The notes under the pieces: generated by a model
Database searches by the model: none
What the model saw: the letters and a program-made list of their open reading frames with translations, nothing else
What the model was told of the DNA's origin: nothing
NCBI GenBank assembly: GCA_026991065.1
Contig: JALXCG010000092.1
Location: 1 to 8,425 of the forward strand
From: Gemmatimonadota bacterium
GTDB taxonomy: Bacteria > GCA-2686955
Direction: 5' to 3'
Length of the DNA stretch: 8,425 nt
In this document: positions 1-5,478 of the stretch, one piece after another
How positions within the stretch are numbered: position 1 is the stretch's first letter
Layout: each line of letters begins with the position of its first letter
Position numbers and translations under genes: made by a program

Positions 1-1062
1 CCGGCCGGCTCGGGGCTGGTGGCGTTCGCGGCGGCGCTCGGGGTGATGCCGCTGGATATGCCGGAGTCGGTGCTGGTGCGTTTCACTGGCGAGATGCAGC
101 CGGGGATCACGCTGCGCGACCTGGTGAACGCGATCCCCTACCGGGCGATCCAGACCGGCGAGCTGACGGTGGCCAAGGAGGGCAAGAAGAACGTCTTCTC
201 GGGGCGGATCATCGAAATCGAGGGACTGCCGAAGCTCAAGGTGGAGCAGGCGTTCGAACTCTCCGATGCGACCGCGGAGCGGTCCGCGGCCGGATGCTCG
301 ATCCGCCTCGACAAAGAGCCGATTATCGAATACCTGAAGTCCAACGTGGTGATGCTGCGCTGGATGATCGCCAACGGTTACGGCGACGCGCGCACGCTGG
401 AGCGGCGGGCGCGGGCGATGGAGGAGTGGATCGCCGATCCGCAGCTCATGTCGCGCGATGCCGACGCCGAATACGCGGCGGTGATCGAGGTGGATATGAG
501 CGCGATCACCGAGCCGATTCTCGCCTGCCCCAACGATCCGGATGATGTGAAGCTGCTTTCGGAAGTGGCGGGAACCAAGATCGACGAGGTTTTCGTGGGC
601 TCCTGCATGACCAACATCGGCCACTTCCGGGCCGCGGCACAACTGCTGGCGGCACACGGCAAACCGATCCCGACGCGGCTTTGGGTGGCGCCTCCGACCA
701 AGATGGACCGCGATCAACTGATCGAGGAGGGGATCTACAACATCTTCGCCCAGGCCGGCGCGCGGACCGAGATTCCGGGGTGTTCGCTCTGCATGGGCAA
801 CCAGGCGCGGGTGGCGCCCGGGGCGACGGTGGTCTCCACCTCCACGCGCAACTTCCCCAACCGGCTGGGTGATGGCGCCAATGTCTACCTCGCTTCGGCC
901 GAGCTGGCGGCGGTCACGGCGACTCTGGGGCGGATTCCGACGGTCACGGAGTATATGGCGCTGGCCGGCAAACTGAACACGATGGCGGCGGAGATCTATC
1001 GCTATCTGCAGTTCGACCGGATTGAGAGCTTTGTGGAGGCGGTGGAGCGGATCGCTTCCTGA
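1..1062 (+). CDS. acnB: Aconitate hydratase B, C-terminal part (5' truncated by window edge)
   Basis: This is the last 353 residues of the bifunctional aconitase B, which interconverts citrate, cis-aconitate and isocitrate in the TCA cycle (AcnB often also handles 2-methylisocitrate). The frame is open from base 1, reading [11 protein letters not shown], so the gene starts upstream and the GTG at 19 is internal. The fragment follows the family closely: [60 protein letters not shown] and [12 protein letters not shown]. The three cysteines that hold the [4Fe-4S] cluster are present at fragment residues 202 (604-606), 261 (781-783) and 264 (790-792). Codons often end in G, as in GCG, GTG and CGG. 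A hairpin begins 18 bases after the TGA stop. The protein is cytoplasmic. Identification is by strong motif recall; nothing looks broken. Confidence 0.97.
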   Translation, partial: PAGSGLVAFAAALGVMPLDMPESVLVRFTGEMQPGITLRDLVNAIPYRAIQTGELTVAKEGKKNVFSGRIIEIEGLPKLKVEQAFELSDATAERSAAGCSIRLDKEPIIEYLKSNVVMLRWMIANGYGDARTLERRARAMEEWIADPQLMSRDADAEYAAVIEVDMSAITEPILACPNDPDDVKLLSEVAGTKIDEVFVGSCMTNIGHFRAAAQLLAAHGKPIPTRLWVAPPTKMDRDQLIEEGIYNIFAQAGARTEIPGCSLCMGNQARVAPGATVVSTSTRNFPNRLGDGANVYLASAELAAVTATLGRIPTVTEYMALAGKLNTMAAEIYRYLQFDRIESFVEAVERIAS

Positions 1063-1080
1063 GCCGGTCCAAGAAGCGGC

Positions 1081-1117
1081 GCGCGAGCCGGGAGTTCCGA
1101 CTCGCGCACTTGCTTTT
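1081..1117 (+). terminator. Probable rho-independent terminator after acnB
   Basis: GCGCGAG (1081-1087) pairs with CTCGCGC (1101-1107). After a C/A mismatch, an inner CGG/CCG pair extends the stem around a GAGTT loop. The hairpin is followed by ACTTGCTTTT, ending in TTTT at 1114-1117. It lies 18 bases after the acnB stop, between two convergent genes. The T-tract is short and set off from the stem by six bases, so termination may be weak. Read on the minus strand the hairpin is followed by GCCGCTTCTT, so it may also help stop transcription of the protease gene. Confidence 0.6.
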
Positions 1118-1142
1118 GTGGTAAGTGATATGGGGGTGCGCT

Positions 1143-1161
1143 CGATCGCGCGCAGCGATCG
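1143..1161 (-). other. Perfect hairpin abutting the protease stop codon
   Basis: CGATCGC (1143-1149) and GCGATCG (1155-1161) form a perfect 7-bp stem with a 5-base loop. On the minus strand the stem begins at the base right after the TGA stop of the subtilase (1162-1164). No T-tract follows on that strand, so it is not a classical intrinsic terminator. It could stabilise the mRNA 3' end, or act with the hairpin at 1081-1107. Confidence 0.4.
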
Positions 1162-3291
1162 TCAGAAGGGCCGGCGGGTGAGTTTGACCCGGTCGACACC
1201 GTTTACGCTCTGCCCGCTCACTGTGGCCAGGCCGACAATCGATCCGTTGCTACCCATGTAGCCGAGCAGACCGCCGTTGGTCGCCATGACACCGAGCAGG
1301 CCACCGTTGCCGGCGAGCATTCCCAGCAGGCCGCCGTTGCCGCCGATGAAGCCCAGCAGGCCACCGTTGCCGGCGATCAGTTCGAGGACCGTGCCGTTGG
1401 CATCGATCAGCCCCAGCATGCCGCCATTGGCGGCGAGCATCTCCAAGAGGCCGCCGTTGTTGGTAATCATGCCCAAAAGGCCACCGTTGTTGGCGATGGT
1501 GCCGAGCAGGGCGCCGTTGTTGTTCAGGAATCCGAGCAGGCCGCCGTTGTTCTGGATGAAGCTCAGCAAGCCGCCGTCAACGCCGACCAGTTCCTCCAGG
1601 GTCCAATCGGCGAGGAAATACTGGGCGATGTCGCACACGCTCTCGTAGGTACCGTCGTCTTCCACTTCGCTCTCGAACTCACGGGAGTCGCAGCCGCTGT
1701 CGATGAAGGCGTAGAGACCGGTTTCATCCTCAAGCAGCAACAGCAGGCCCTCCGGAGTGTCGACGATTTCGCCGAAAAAGCCTTCGGGATAGAAGGCCGG
1801 GATCGCCGCGTAGTCGGCGATGAAGCCGTTCAGTGTTTTCTCGACGCCTTCACCCAAAGTGACCGGGTTGTCCAGCGGCTGCGTCATGCTAATCCGGCCA
1901 TAGCCGAAGTGATCATTCCAACAGGAGGTGCGCTTGACTTTGTGGCTTTCGTCGCCGTCGTCGTCATCGAACGACTGCGCGACTCCGGTAGCGCAATTGG
2001 TTTCGTCTCCCCCTTCATCGGGCGAGACGCAGCCGGCCAGAATCAGCGAGCGTATGGTCGCGGCGCTGAGGTCGTCGTAGGTGCTGCGCAGTAGCGCGGC
2101 CAGCGCGGCCACTTGCGGCGCCGCCTGGCTGGTGCCCACGGCGTACCAGTAACCGATGGATCGATCGGAATCATCGGGGTCGAAACTGATCGACAGAATG
2201 GCGTCGGGCTCGCCGTCGCCATCCGCGTCTTCCGGCAGGCCGCCATAGGCCAGCAGGTCGAGCCCCGCGCCCCAATTGGAGTAGGAGGCGGGATGACCGT
2301 ATTTGTCCATGGCGCCAACCGCGATCACTTCATTGAAGGCCGCGGGAAAGGAGACCATGCCCACGCCGTCATTGCCGGTTGAAGCGACCAACACAATGTC
2401 CGCGGCGGCGGCATCGGCGATCTTCTCCTGCAGCGTTTCGCCCGGGAAGAACCCCGGCGAGAAGGAGAGACTCATGTTGATGACGCCGGCGTCGTGGTCG
2501 ATCGCCCAGTCCAGCGCGCTAATCAAGGCATCCAGCGAGCCGACCCCAGCGGCATCCAGCACCCGCAGCGGCATCACCGAAATGTCCGGTGCCATCCCGG
2601 CCAGGCCAAAGTAGTTGTTGGTACGCACATTGAGCATGCCGGCGGTGTGGGTGCCGTGGCCGTTGAAGTCATCCGGCACGTCGTCACCATCCACAAAATC
2701 CCAGGGGGCCGCCATGTCGCGGTGAAAATTCCAGCCGCGGTGGGCCCACTTGACACCGCTGTCCAGCACCGCCACTCGGACCGACGGCTGGCCGGTGCCG
2801 TGCTTTCCCCACACATGCTCCATATCCAGTTCACTGAAGTGCCACTGGTCCTCGTAATAGCGGTCGTTCGGTTCCCAGGTCTCGCCCTGAGCACTCATGA
2901 TGGCATTGGGCTCGGCGAAGCGCACCGCGGCATCCGCGCGGAGAACCCGCGCGGCGTTGCGAAGGCGGTCGGCGTGGTCGTTGTAGGCCTGACCGGTGGC
3001 GCGAATTGCGGCGGCCAGTTCCGCCGCCGGTGGCAGCGTCACCACATAGGTGTTCCGGTCCACCTGGCGGGAGACCTGAATCTGGTAGCGCTCGGCAACC
3101 GCGGCGGCGGCGGCCGGGGAGACCCCGGACTCCAGCTTCACCACCAGTTCCCCGTCAACCACGGGAACCGGGTGGCCGGCGGCACGGTCGAACAGCATCG
3201 TTGTGTTCCACGCGTTGGCCCGCGACGACACCAACACCCCCACGACCAAGCTGAGCTTGATCCATCCGTACAATCGCCGAGCACGTAACAT
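1162..3291 (-). CDS. Secreted subtilisin-family (S8) serine protease with C-terminal decapeptide repeats
   Basis: A 709-aa exported endopeptidase. The ATG at 3291 is chosen because GGAG lies six bases upstream and a signal peptide follows at once: Arg/Lys-rich start, hydrophobic core at 13-21, likely cleavage after ANA at residue 27. The frame is open further upstream, but that part looks non-coding. Residues 45-135 resemble an I9-type propeptide. The catalytic domain (about 140-470) has Asp177 in VAVLDSGV, His212 in NGHGTHTAG, oxyanion Asn307 in ASTGND and Ser388 in GTSQAAP. An acidic insert with Asp355, Asp357, Asp359 and Asp363 probably binds calcium. Residues 471-570 form an unrecognised linker with Cys534 and Cys553. 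Residues 571-690 are twelve 10-residue repeats, followed by a basic tail ending RRPF. All catalytic residues are intact, so it is probably active. Its substrate is unknown. Confidence 0.95.
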   Translation of the reverse strand: MLRARRLYGWIKLSLVVGVLVSSRANAWNTTMLFDRAAGHPVPVVDGELVVKLESGVSPAAAAAVAERYQIQVSRQVDRNTYVVTLPPAAELAAAIRATGQAYNDHADRLRNAARVLRADAAVRFAEPNAIMSAQGETWEPNDRYYEDQWHFSELDMEHVWGKHGTGQPSVRVAVLDSGVKWAHRGWNFHRDMAAPWDFVDGDDVPDDFNGHGTHTAGMLNVRTNNYFGLAGMAPDISVMPLRVLDAAGVGSLDALISALDWAIDHDAGVINMSLSFSPGFFPGETLQEKIADAAAADIVLVASTGNDGVGMVSFPAAFNEVIAVGAMDKYGHPASYSNWGAGLDLLAYGGLPEDADGDGEPDAILSISFDPDDSDRSIGYWYAVGTSQAAPQVAALAALLRSTYDDLSAATIRSLILAGCVSPDEGGDETNCATGVAQSFDDDDGDESHKVKRTSCWNDHFGYGRISMTQPLDNPVTLGEGVEKTLNGFIADYAAIPAFYPEGFFGEIVDTPEGLLLLLEDETGLYAFIDSGCDSREFESEVEDDGTYESVCDIAQYFLADWTLEELVGVDGGLLSFIQNNGGLLGFLNNNGALLGTIANNGGLLGMITNNGGLLEMLAANGGMLGLIDANGTVLELIAGNGGLLGFIGGNGGLLGMLAGNGGLLGVMATNGGLLGYMGSNGSIVGLATVSGQSVNGVDRVKLTRRPF
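1222..1581 (-). repeat. Twelve tandem 30-bp units encoding a decapeptide repeat
   Basis: Twelve exact 30-base periods without insertions or deletions encode residues 571-690 of the protease. The protein consensus is xNGGLLG(M/F)(I/L)A. Units include NNGGLLGFLN, NNGGLLGMIT, GNGGLLGMLA and TNGGLLGYMG; the first (VDGGLLSFIQ) and last (SNGSIVGLAT) are more diverged. The Leu-Leu pair is coded variously as CTG CTC, CTT TTG, CTC TTG and TTG CTG, so the units differ at the DNA level while the amino acids are kept. That suggests protein-level selection rather than recent copying. The regular spacing and Asn-Gly turns fit a beta-solenoid or another stacked repeat. I do not recognise a named family. Confidence 0.92.
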
Positions 3292-3297
3292 AAGCGT

Positions 3298-3301
3298 CTC
3301 C
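3298..3301 (-). promoter_or_regulatory. Ribosome binding site of the protease gene
   Basis: On the minus strand the sequence reads TTTGGAGACGCTTATG, with GGAG six bases before the ATG at 3291. This site, with the signal peptide that follows, fixes the start and rules out the upstream in-frame starts. Confidence 0.75.
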
Positions 3302-3308
3302 AAAGATG

Positions 3309-3360
3309 TGCGAACCTCGCTGCCTGGCCCGGTTCTCGCACAACAGATCCGGGTGAGAAC
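3309..3360 (-). promoter_or_regulatory. Overlapping, mutually exclusive inverted repeats in the protease leader
   Basis: The segment around 3332-3341 can pair in two ways. With 3309-3317 it forms a 9-bp stem (GTGCGAACC against GGTTCGCAC, with two extra bases in one arm). With 3353-3360 it forms GTTCTC/GAGAAC plus AC/GT (two extra bases in one arm). Both pairings use the same bases, so only one can form at a time. They lie 18-69 bases upstream of the protease ATG, inside any likely 5' leader. A regulatory switch is an inference; no known riboswitch class was recognised. Confidence 0.35.
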
Positions 3361-3486
3361 GCCGAGCCGATGGACGCCGGCATCAGTCTGCAGAACTTGT
3401 GCCAGCCGCACGATTGCCATTTGCAAGCCGTGAGTACGTTGAAATCGCGAGGCTTCCACTGGAGATGTCGGTTTCGTGCGATTTGC

Positions 3487-3515
3487 ACTACAGAAGAAGT
3501 GCGATCGTTGTCCAA
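3487..3515 (-). promoter_or_regulatory. Weak candidate promoter for the protease gene
   Basis: On the minus strand TTGGAC (3510-3515) is followed after exactly 17 bases by TGTAGT (3487-3492). The -10 matches TATAAT at four positions and the -35 matches TTGACA at three. It overlaps the palindrome at 3499-3524, which would suit a repressor site. Transcripts from here would have a leader of about 190 bases. In GC-rich DNA such matches are common by chance. Confidence 0.2.
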
Positions 3516-3524
3516 CAATCGCAC
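3499..3524. promoter_or_regulatory. 26-bp palindrome, possible operator
   Basis: GTGCGATCGTTG and CAACAATCGCAC are 12-base arms around a TC centre, matching at 11 of 12 positions (one C/A mismatch). A further direct copy of GTGCGAT lies at 3476-3482. The site sits mid-way between two divergent genes, where a dimeric transcription factor could control both. The regulator is unknown. Confidence 0.4.
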
Positions 3525-3606
3525 AGCGAGGAGAAAAAGCTGCGCAGGTGGCGCGCGGGTGGTGGGGGCGCCGCGGGAAATCCGCCACAGCGGAGGGCAG
3601 GATCGG

Positions 3607-3612
3607 TAGAAT
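3607..3612 (+). promoter_or_regulatory. Candidate -10 box for the acyltransferase operon
   Basis: TAGAAT matches the sigma-70 -10 consensus at five of six positions and lies 75 bases before the ATG. No TTGACA-like -35 is seen 16-18 bases upstream, so activator help or chance occurrence are both possible. Transcription would start close to the inverted repeat at 3617. Confidence 0.22.
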
Positions 3613-3616
3613 TCGA

Positions 3617-3644
3617 GTGGTCACGGGAGCATCTCCGTGACCGC
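3617..3644 (+). promoter_or_regulatory. Inverted repeat in the acyltransferase leader
   Basis: GGTCACGG (3619-3626) and CCGTGACC (3635-3642) form a perfect 8-bp stem, extendable outward by a T-G and a G-C pair. AG/CT can pair inside if one G bulges. It is not followed by a T-tract, so it is unlikely to be a terminator. It could be an operator or an mRNA leader hairpin for the operon starting at 3687. Confidence 0.4.
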
Positions 3645-3673
3645 CACCCCGGTGCAGGAAAACCGCCCCTTCC

Positions 3674-3679
3674 GGAAGG
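3674..3679 (+). promoter_or_regulatory. Ribosome binding site of the acyltransferase
   Basis: GGAAGG lies seven bases before the ATG at 3687. It selects this start over an in-frame ATG 288 bases upstream that would run across the intergenic inverted repeats. Confidence 0.65.
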
Positions 3680-3686
3680 CCACGCC

Positions 3687-4598
3687 ATGCCGCTGCCCGA
3701 CCTCCCGTCCACTTCCGACAGTCGGCCGCCGCTCTCACGCAGAATTTTCGCAGCGCTGCTCGCCACCCTGCTCTTTGCCACGCTCATGCTGCTCAATCTC
3801 TTACAGATGTGCAGCATTCTTCTGTGGCCCTTCTCGCGGCGCTACTTCCGCGCCGTCAACCGCTGGGCCGCAAAGAGCTTCTGGGGGGCCGTGGTGGCCG
3901 CCGCGCGGCGTTGCTACGGCGTGGAGGTGAGGCTCAGCGGCGATCCTCCGCCGGCGGCGGAGAACGCCATCGTGGTCCTGAATCACCAGGGGATGGCCGA
4001 CATACCGGTGCTCCTCGACGTCGCCTCGCGAACCGAGCGTCTGGGCGACCTGAAGTGGTTCGCCAAGGATGTCATCAAGTGGGTGCCCGGTGTGGGCTGG
4101 GGGCTGCTTTTCCTCGACTGCATCTTTCTCAAGCGCAACTGGGCGGCGGACCAGGATTCGATCCGGGCGACCTTCCAGCGCTTGATCACCGCGCGGATCC
4201 CCTGCTGGATCGTCACTTTTGTCGAAGGCACCCGCACCCGCCCGGAGAAGTTGGAGGCCAGCCGGCGTTACGCCGCCGAGCACGACCTGCCGCTTCTGGA
4301 CCATCTGCTGCTGCCGCGCACCAAGGGGTTTACCGCCACGGTTAGCGGGATGCGCAATCATGTACAGGCGATCTATGATTGCACCATCGGCTATGTCGAT
4401 GGCGTGCCCAGCCTCGGGCAGTGGATTCAAGGGCGCATGCCGGTTGTGAACTTCGATTTTCGACGGATCGAGATCGGCGACCTGCCGCGGGACCCGGAGG
4501 CTCTCTCGGCCTGGCTGATGGAGCGCTGGAAAATCAAAGACCGGCGCCTCGACATTTACTATCGAACCGGCGCGTTTCCGGTCGCCGACCCTCTCTGA
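3687..4598 (+). CDS. PlsC-family membrane acyltransferase (lysophosphatidate acyltransferase-like)
   Basis: A 303-aa glycerolipid acyltransferase of the LPLAT/PlsC superfamily. It probably transfers a fatty acyl chain to lysophosphatidate or another lysophospholipid at the inner membrane. A hydrophobic segment at about 20-47 anchors the N-terminus. The catalytic HX4D motif is NHQGMAD, with His100 and Asp105. FVEGTRT (178-184) is the phosphate-binding EGTR motif, FLKRNW (147-152) fits the block between them, and LPRTKGF (209-215) is the proline block. The length, single N-terminal anchor and FLKR/LPRTKG blocks are closer to E. coli YihG and eukaryotic AGPAT/LCLAT1 enzymes than to the shorter housekeeping PlsC; this subgroup call is from memory. 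It ends with tandem in-frame stops, TGA TAA. It is probably the first gene of a three-gene operon. Acyl acceptor and donor cannot be told from sequence. Confidence 0.9.
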   Translation: MPLPDLPSTSDSRPPLSRRIFAALLATLLFATLMLLNLLQMCSILLWPFSRRYFRAVNRWAAKSFWGAVVAAARRCYGVEVRLSGDPPPAAENAIVVLNHQGMADIPVLLDVASRTERLGDLKWFAKDVIKWVPGVGWGLLFLDCIFLKRNWAADQDSIRATFQRLITARIPCWIVTFVEGTRTRPEKLEASRRYAAEHDLPLLDHLLLPRTKGFTATVSGMRNHVQAIYDCTIGYVDGVPSLGQWIQGRMPVVNFDFRRIEIGDLPRDPEALSAWLMERWKIKDRRLDIYYRTGAFPVADPL

Positions 4599-4640
4599 TA
4601 ACCGCGCCGACAACCTCGTCAACAACCCGCTCCCAGCCCA

Positions 4641-4646
4641 AGGAGG
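4641..4646 (+). promoter_or_regulatory. Strong ribosome binding site
   Basis: AGGAGG, a full Shine-Dalgarno core, lies five bases before the ATG at 4652. It fixes the start of the 259-aa protein, whose frame is open for a further 273 bases upstream inside the acyltransferase gene. Confidence 0.85.
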
Positions 4647-4651
4647 CTGCC

Positions 4652-5431
4652 ATGAGTGCATCGGATTCCTCCGCTTCCACTTTTCCCGAGATTCACTGGG
4701 ATGAGATCCGCCGGCGTATCGAGGAGGAGGGCGCGGAGAGCGTGGTCGCCTTCATCGAGGAGTTGGAGAACCCCGGGGCACGCCTCAATCTGTATGCTTT
4801 CGCGCAGCAGGCGCTGGGCTCGCGCCCCTGGCGCGGGAAGAACTTGGATGCCCTGATGACCGTGGCGGACTCAGGGATCGCTGCCGCGCTGGCGATCGCC
4901 GAGGCCAGCGACAACGAAAAGAAAGCCGCGGCGATCCTCGACTTCGGCAATGTGCTCTCCTACAACCTCAGCGCCGACCTGGCGGAGTGTTGGCCGGGGG
5001 ATGACCTGGCGCGGGAGACGCGCCATTTCGAGCGCGGTCTGAAGGCGGCGGATGCCTGCCTGGAGTGGCGCCGAAAGCTGGGCAAGGGCTCCTACCCCTT
5101 CGCCGTTGCCTACTGGGCACGGGGCATGCACCTGATCTCTCTCGGGCGCCACGATGAAGCAGTCGCCGCGCTGGCCCAGGCGGTGGAATACGCGGTGCAA
5201 CTGGCCGCCGAGAAGGGGGCACCGACCGAAGTGGAGCCCGACGGGGATTTTCTGGTGATTCTCAACTCGGGCTACTGGGGTCTGGCGCGCGCCCTGGCGG
5301 GAGAGGCCGCCGGCCGCGCGCTCTTTGAGCACGCCTGCCTCGCCTTCGAGGAGAGCAGCGGCGAGCATGCTGAAGATGCGCAGTTCGGTCTGGAGCAACT
5401 CCGCCACGTCGGGCTCAAGTTTCTCTCCTAG
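4652..5431 (+). CDS. Uncharacterised helical protein with TPR-like segment
   Basis: A 259-aa protein I cannot assign to a named family. It has no signal peptide or membrane segment, so it is probably cytoplasmic. The sequence is mostly Ala/Leu/Glu-rich and predicted helical. Residues about 152-185 (AYWARGMHLISLGRHDEA and on) look like one tetratricopeptide-type helix pair, with small residues and Leu-Gly at usual places. Other stretches look conserved in character: NVLSYNLSADLAECWPGDD (100-118), RHFERGLKAADACLEWRRK (124-142) and NSGYWGLARALAGE (205-218). The N-terminal part (WDEIRRRIEEEGAESVVAFI) is an amphipathic helix. The start is set by an AGGAGG site. The gene lies 53 bases after the acyltransferase and 47 before the transglutaminase-like gene, which suggests co-transcription. 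An adaptor role is possible but not shown. Confidence 0.88.
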   Translation: MSASDSSASTFPEIHWDEIRRRIEEEGAESVVAFIEELENPGARLNLYAFAQQALGSRPWRGKNLDALMTVADSGIAAALAIAEASDNEKKAAAILDFGNVLSYNLSADLAECWPGDDLARETRHFERGLKAADACLEWRRKLGKGSYPFAVAYWARGMHLISLGRHDEAVAALAQAVEYAVQLAAEKGAPTEVEPDGDFLVILNSGYWGLARALAGEAAGRALFEHACLAFEESSGEHAEDAQFGLEQLRHVGLKFLS

Positions 5432-5435
5432 CAAC

Positions 5436-5462
5436 GGCGGCGAGCCACCGGCTCCGCCCGCC
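5436..5462 (+). other. GC-rich intercistronic hairpin
   Basis: GAGCC (5442-5446) and GGCTC (5450-5454) pair around an ACC loop, and the flanking GGCGG and CGCC can extend the stem imperfectly. It lies between the stop at 5431 and the ribosome site at 5465. No T-tract follows, so it could modulate translation or mRNA processing within the operon rather than end it. Confidence 0.35.
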
Positions 5463-5464
5463 AC

Positions 5465-5470
5465 AAGGAA
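5465..5470 (+). promoter_or_regulatory. Ribosome binding site of the transglutaminase-like gene
   Basis: AAGGAA lies eight bases before the ATG at 5479. That ATG is directly followed by a plausible signal peptide, which supports this start. Confidence 0.6.
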
Positions 5471-5478
5471 TCGCCAAG

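Larger units (their letters stand above)
3292..3686. other. Divergent intergenic region, 395 bp, rich in inverted repeats
   Basis: This stretch separates the minus-strand protease from the plus-strand acyltransferase. No credible gene was found in it: open frames exist on both strands, but their translations are low in complexity and they lack good ribosome sites. It must hold both promoters. It contains the overlapping inverted repeats at 3309-3360, a palindrome at 3499-3524 and a hairpin at 3617-3644. The hexamer GTGCGA or its complement TCGCAC occurs five times: 3309, 3336, 3476, 3499 and 3519. Confidence 0.7.

Noticed and set aside
1162-1581. An autotransporter or outer-membrane barrel reading of the protease C-terminus, prompted by the final Phe.
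   Set aside because: There is no barrel-sized domain of about 250 residues, and the residues before the Phe do not alternate hydrophobic and polar as in barrel C-termini.
1222-1581. A CRISPR or other DNA-level array, suggested by the regular 30-bp spacing.
   Set aside because: There are no unique spacers. The whole period is coding, remains in frame and varies mainly at synonymous positions.
1277-1648. A 123-codon plus-strand open frame with Pro-rich repeats (PSRPPLP).
   Set aside because: It is the antisense reading of the 30-bp repeats of the protease. Its periodicity is inherited, and it has no ribosome site or independent support.
2494-3288. A 264-codon plus-strand open frame opposite the protease.
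   Set aside because: It is the shadow of the catalytic domain and propeptide coding region, rich in His, Val and Gly, with no domain or ribosome site.
3399-3686. An N-terminal extension of the acyltransferase from 3399.
   Set aside because: The added residues are Arg/Gly-rich and of low quality, and the stretch holds the intergenic inverted repeats. The ATG at 3687 has a good GGAAGG site followed by the membrane anchor.
3292-3738. An N-terminal extension of the protease frame to a start at 3738.
   Set aside because: The extension shows no protein-like pattern, would run into the acyltransferase gene and would bury the signal peptide. The ATG at 3291 has a GGAG site and an export signal.
3801-4661. 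A 286-codon minus-strand open frame opposite the acyltransferase.
   Set aside because: It mirrors the acyltransferase gene, which has intact catalytic motifs. The antisense product shows no family features.
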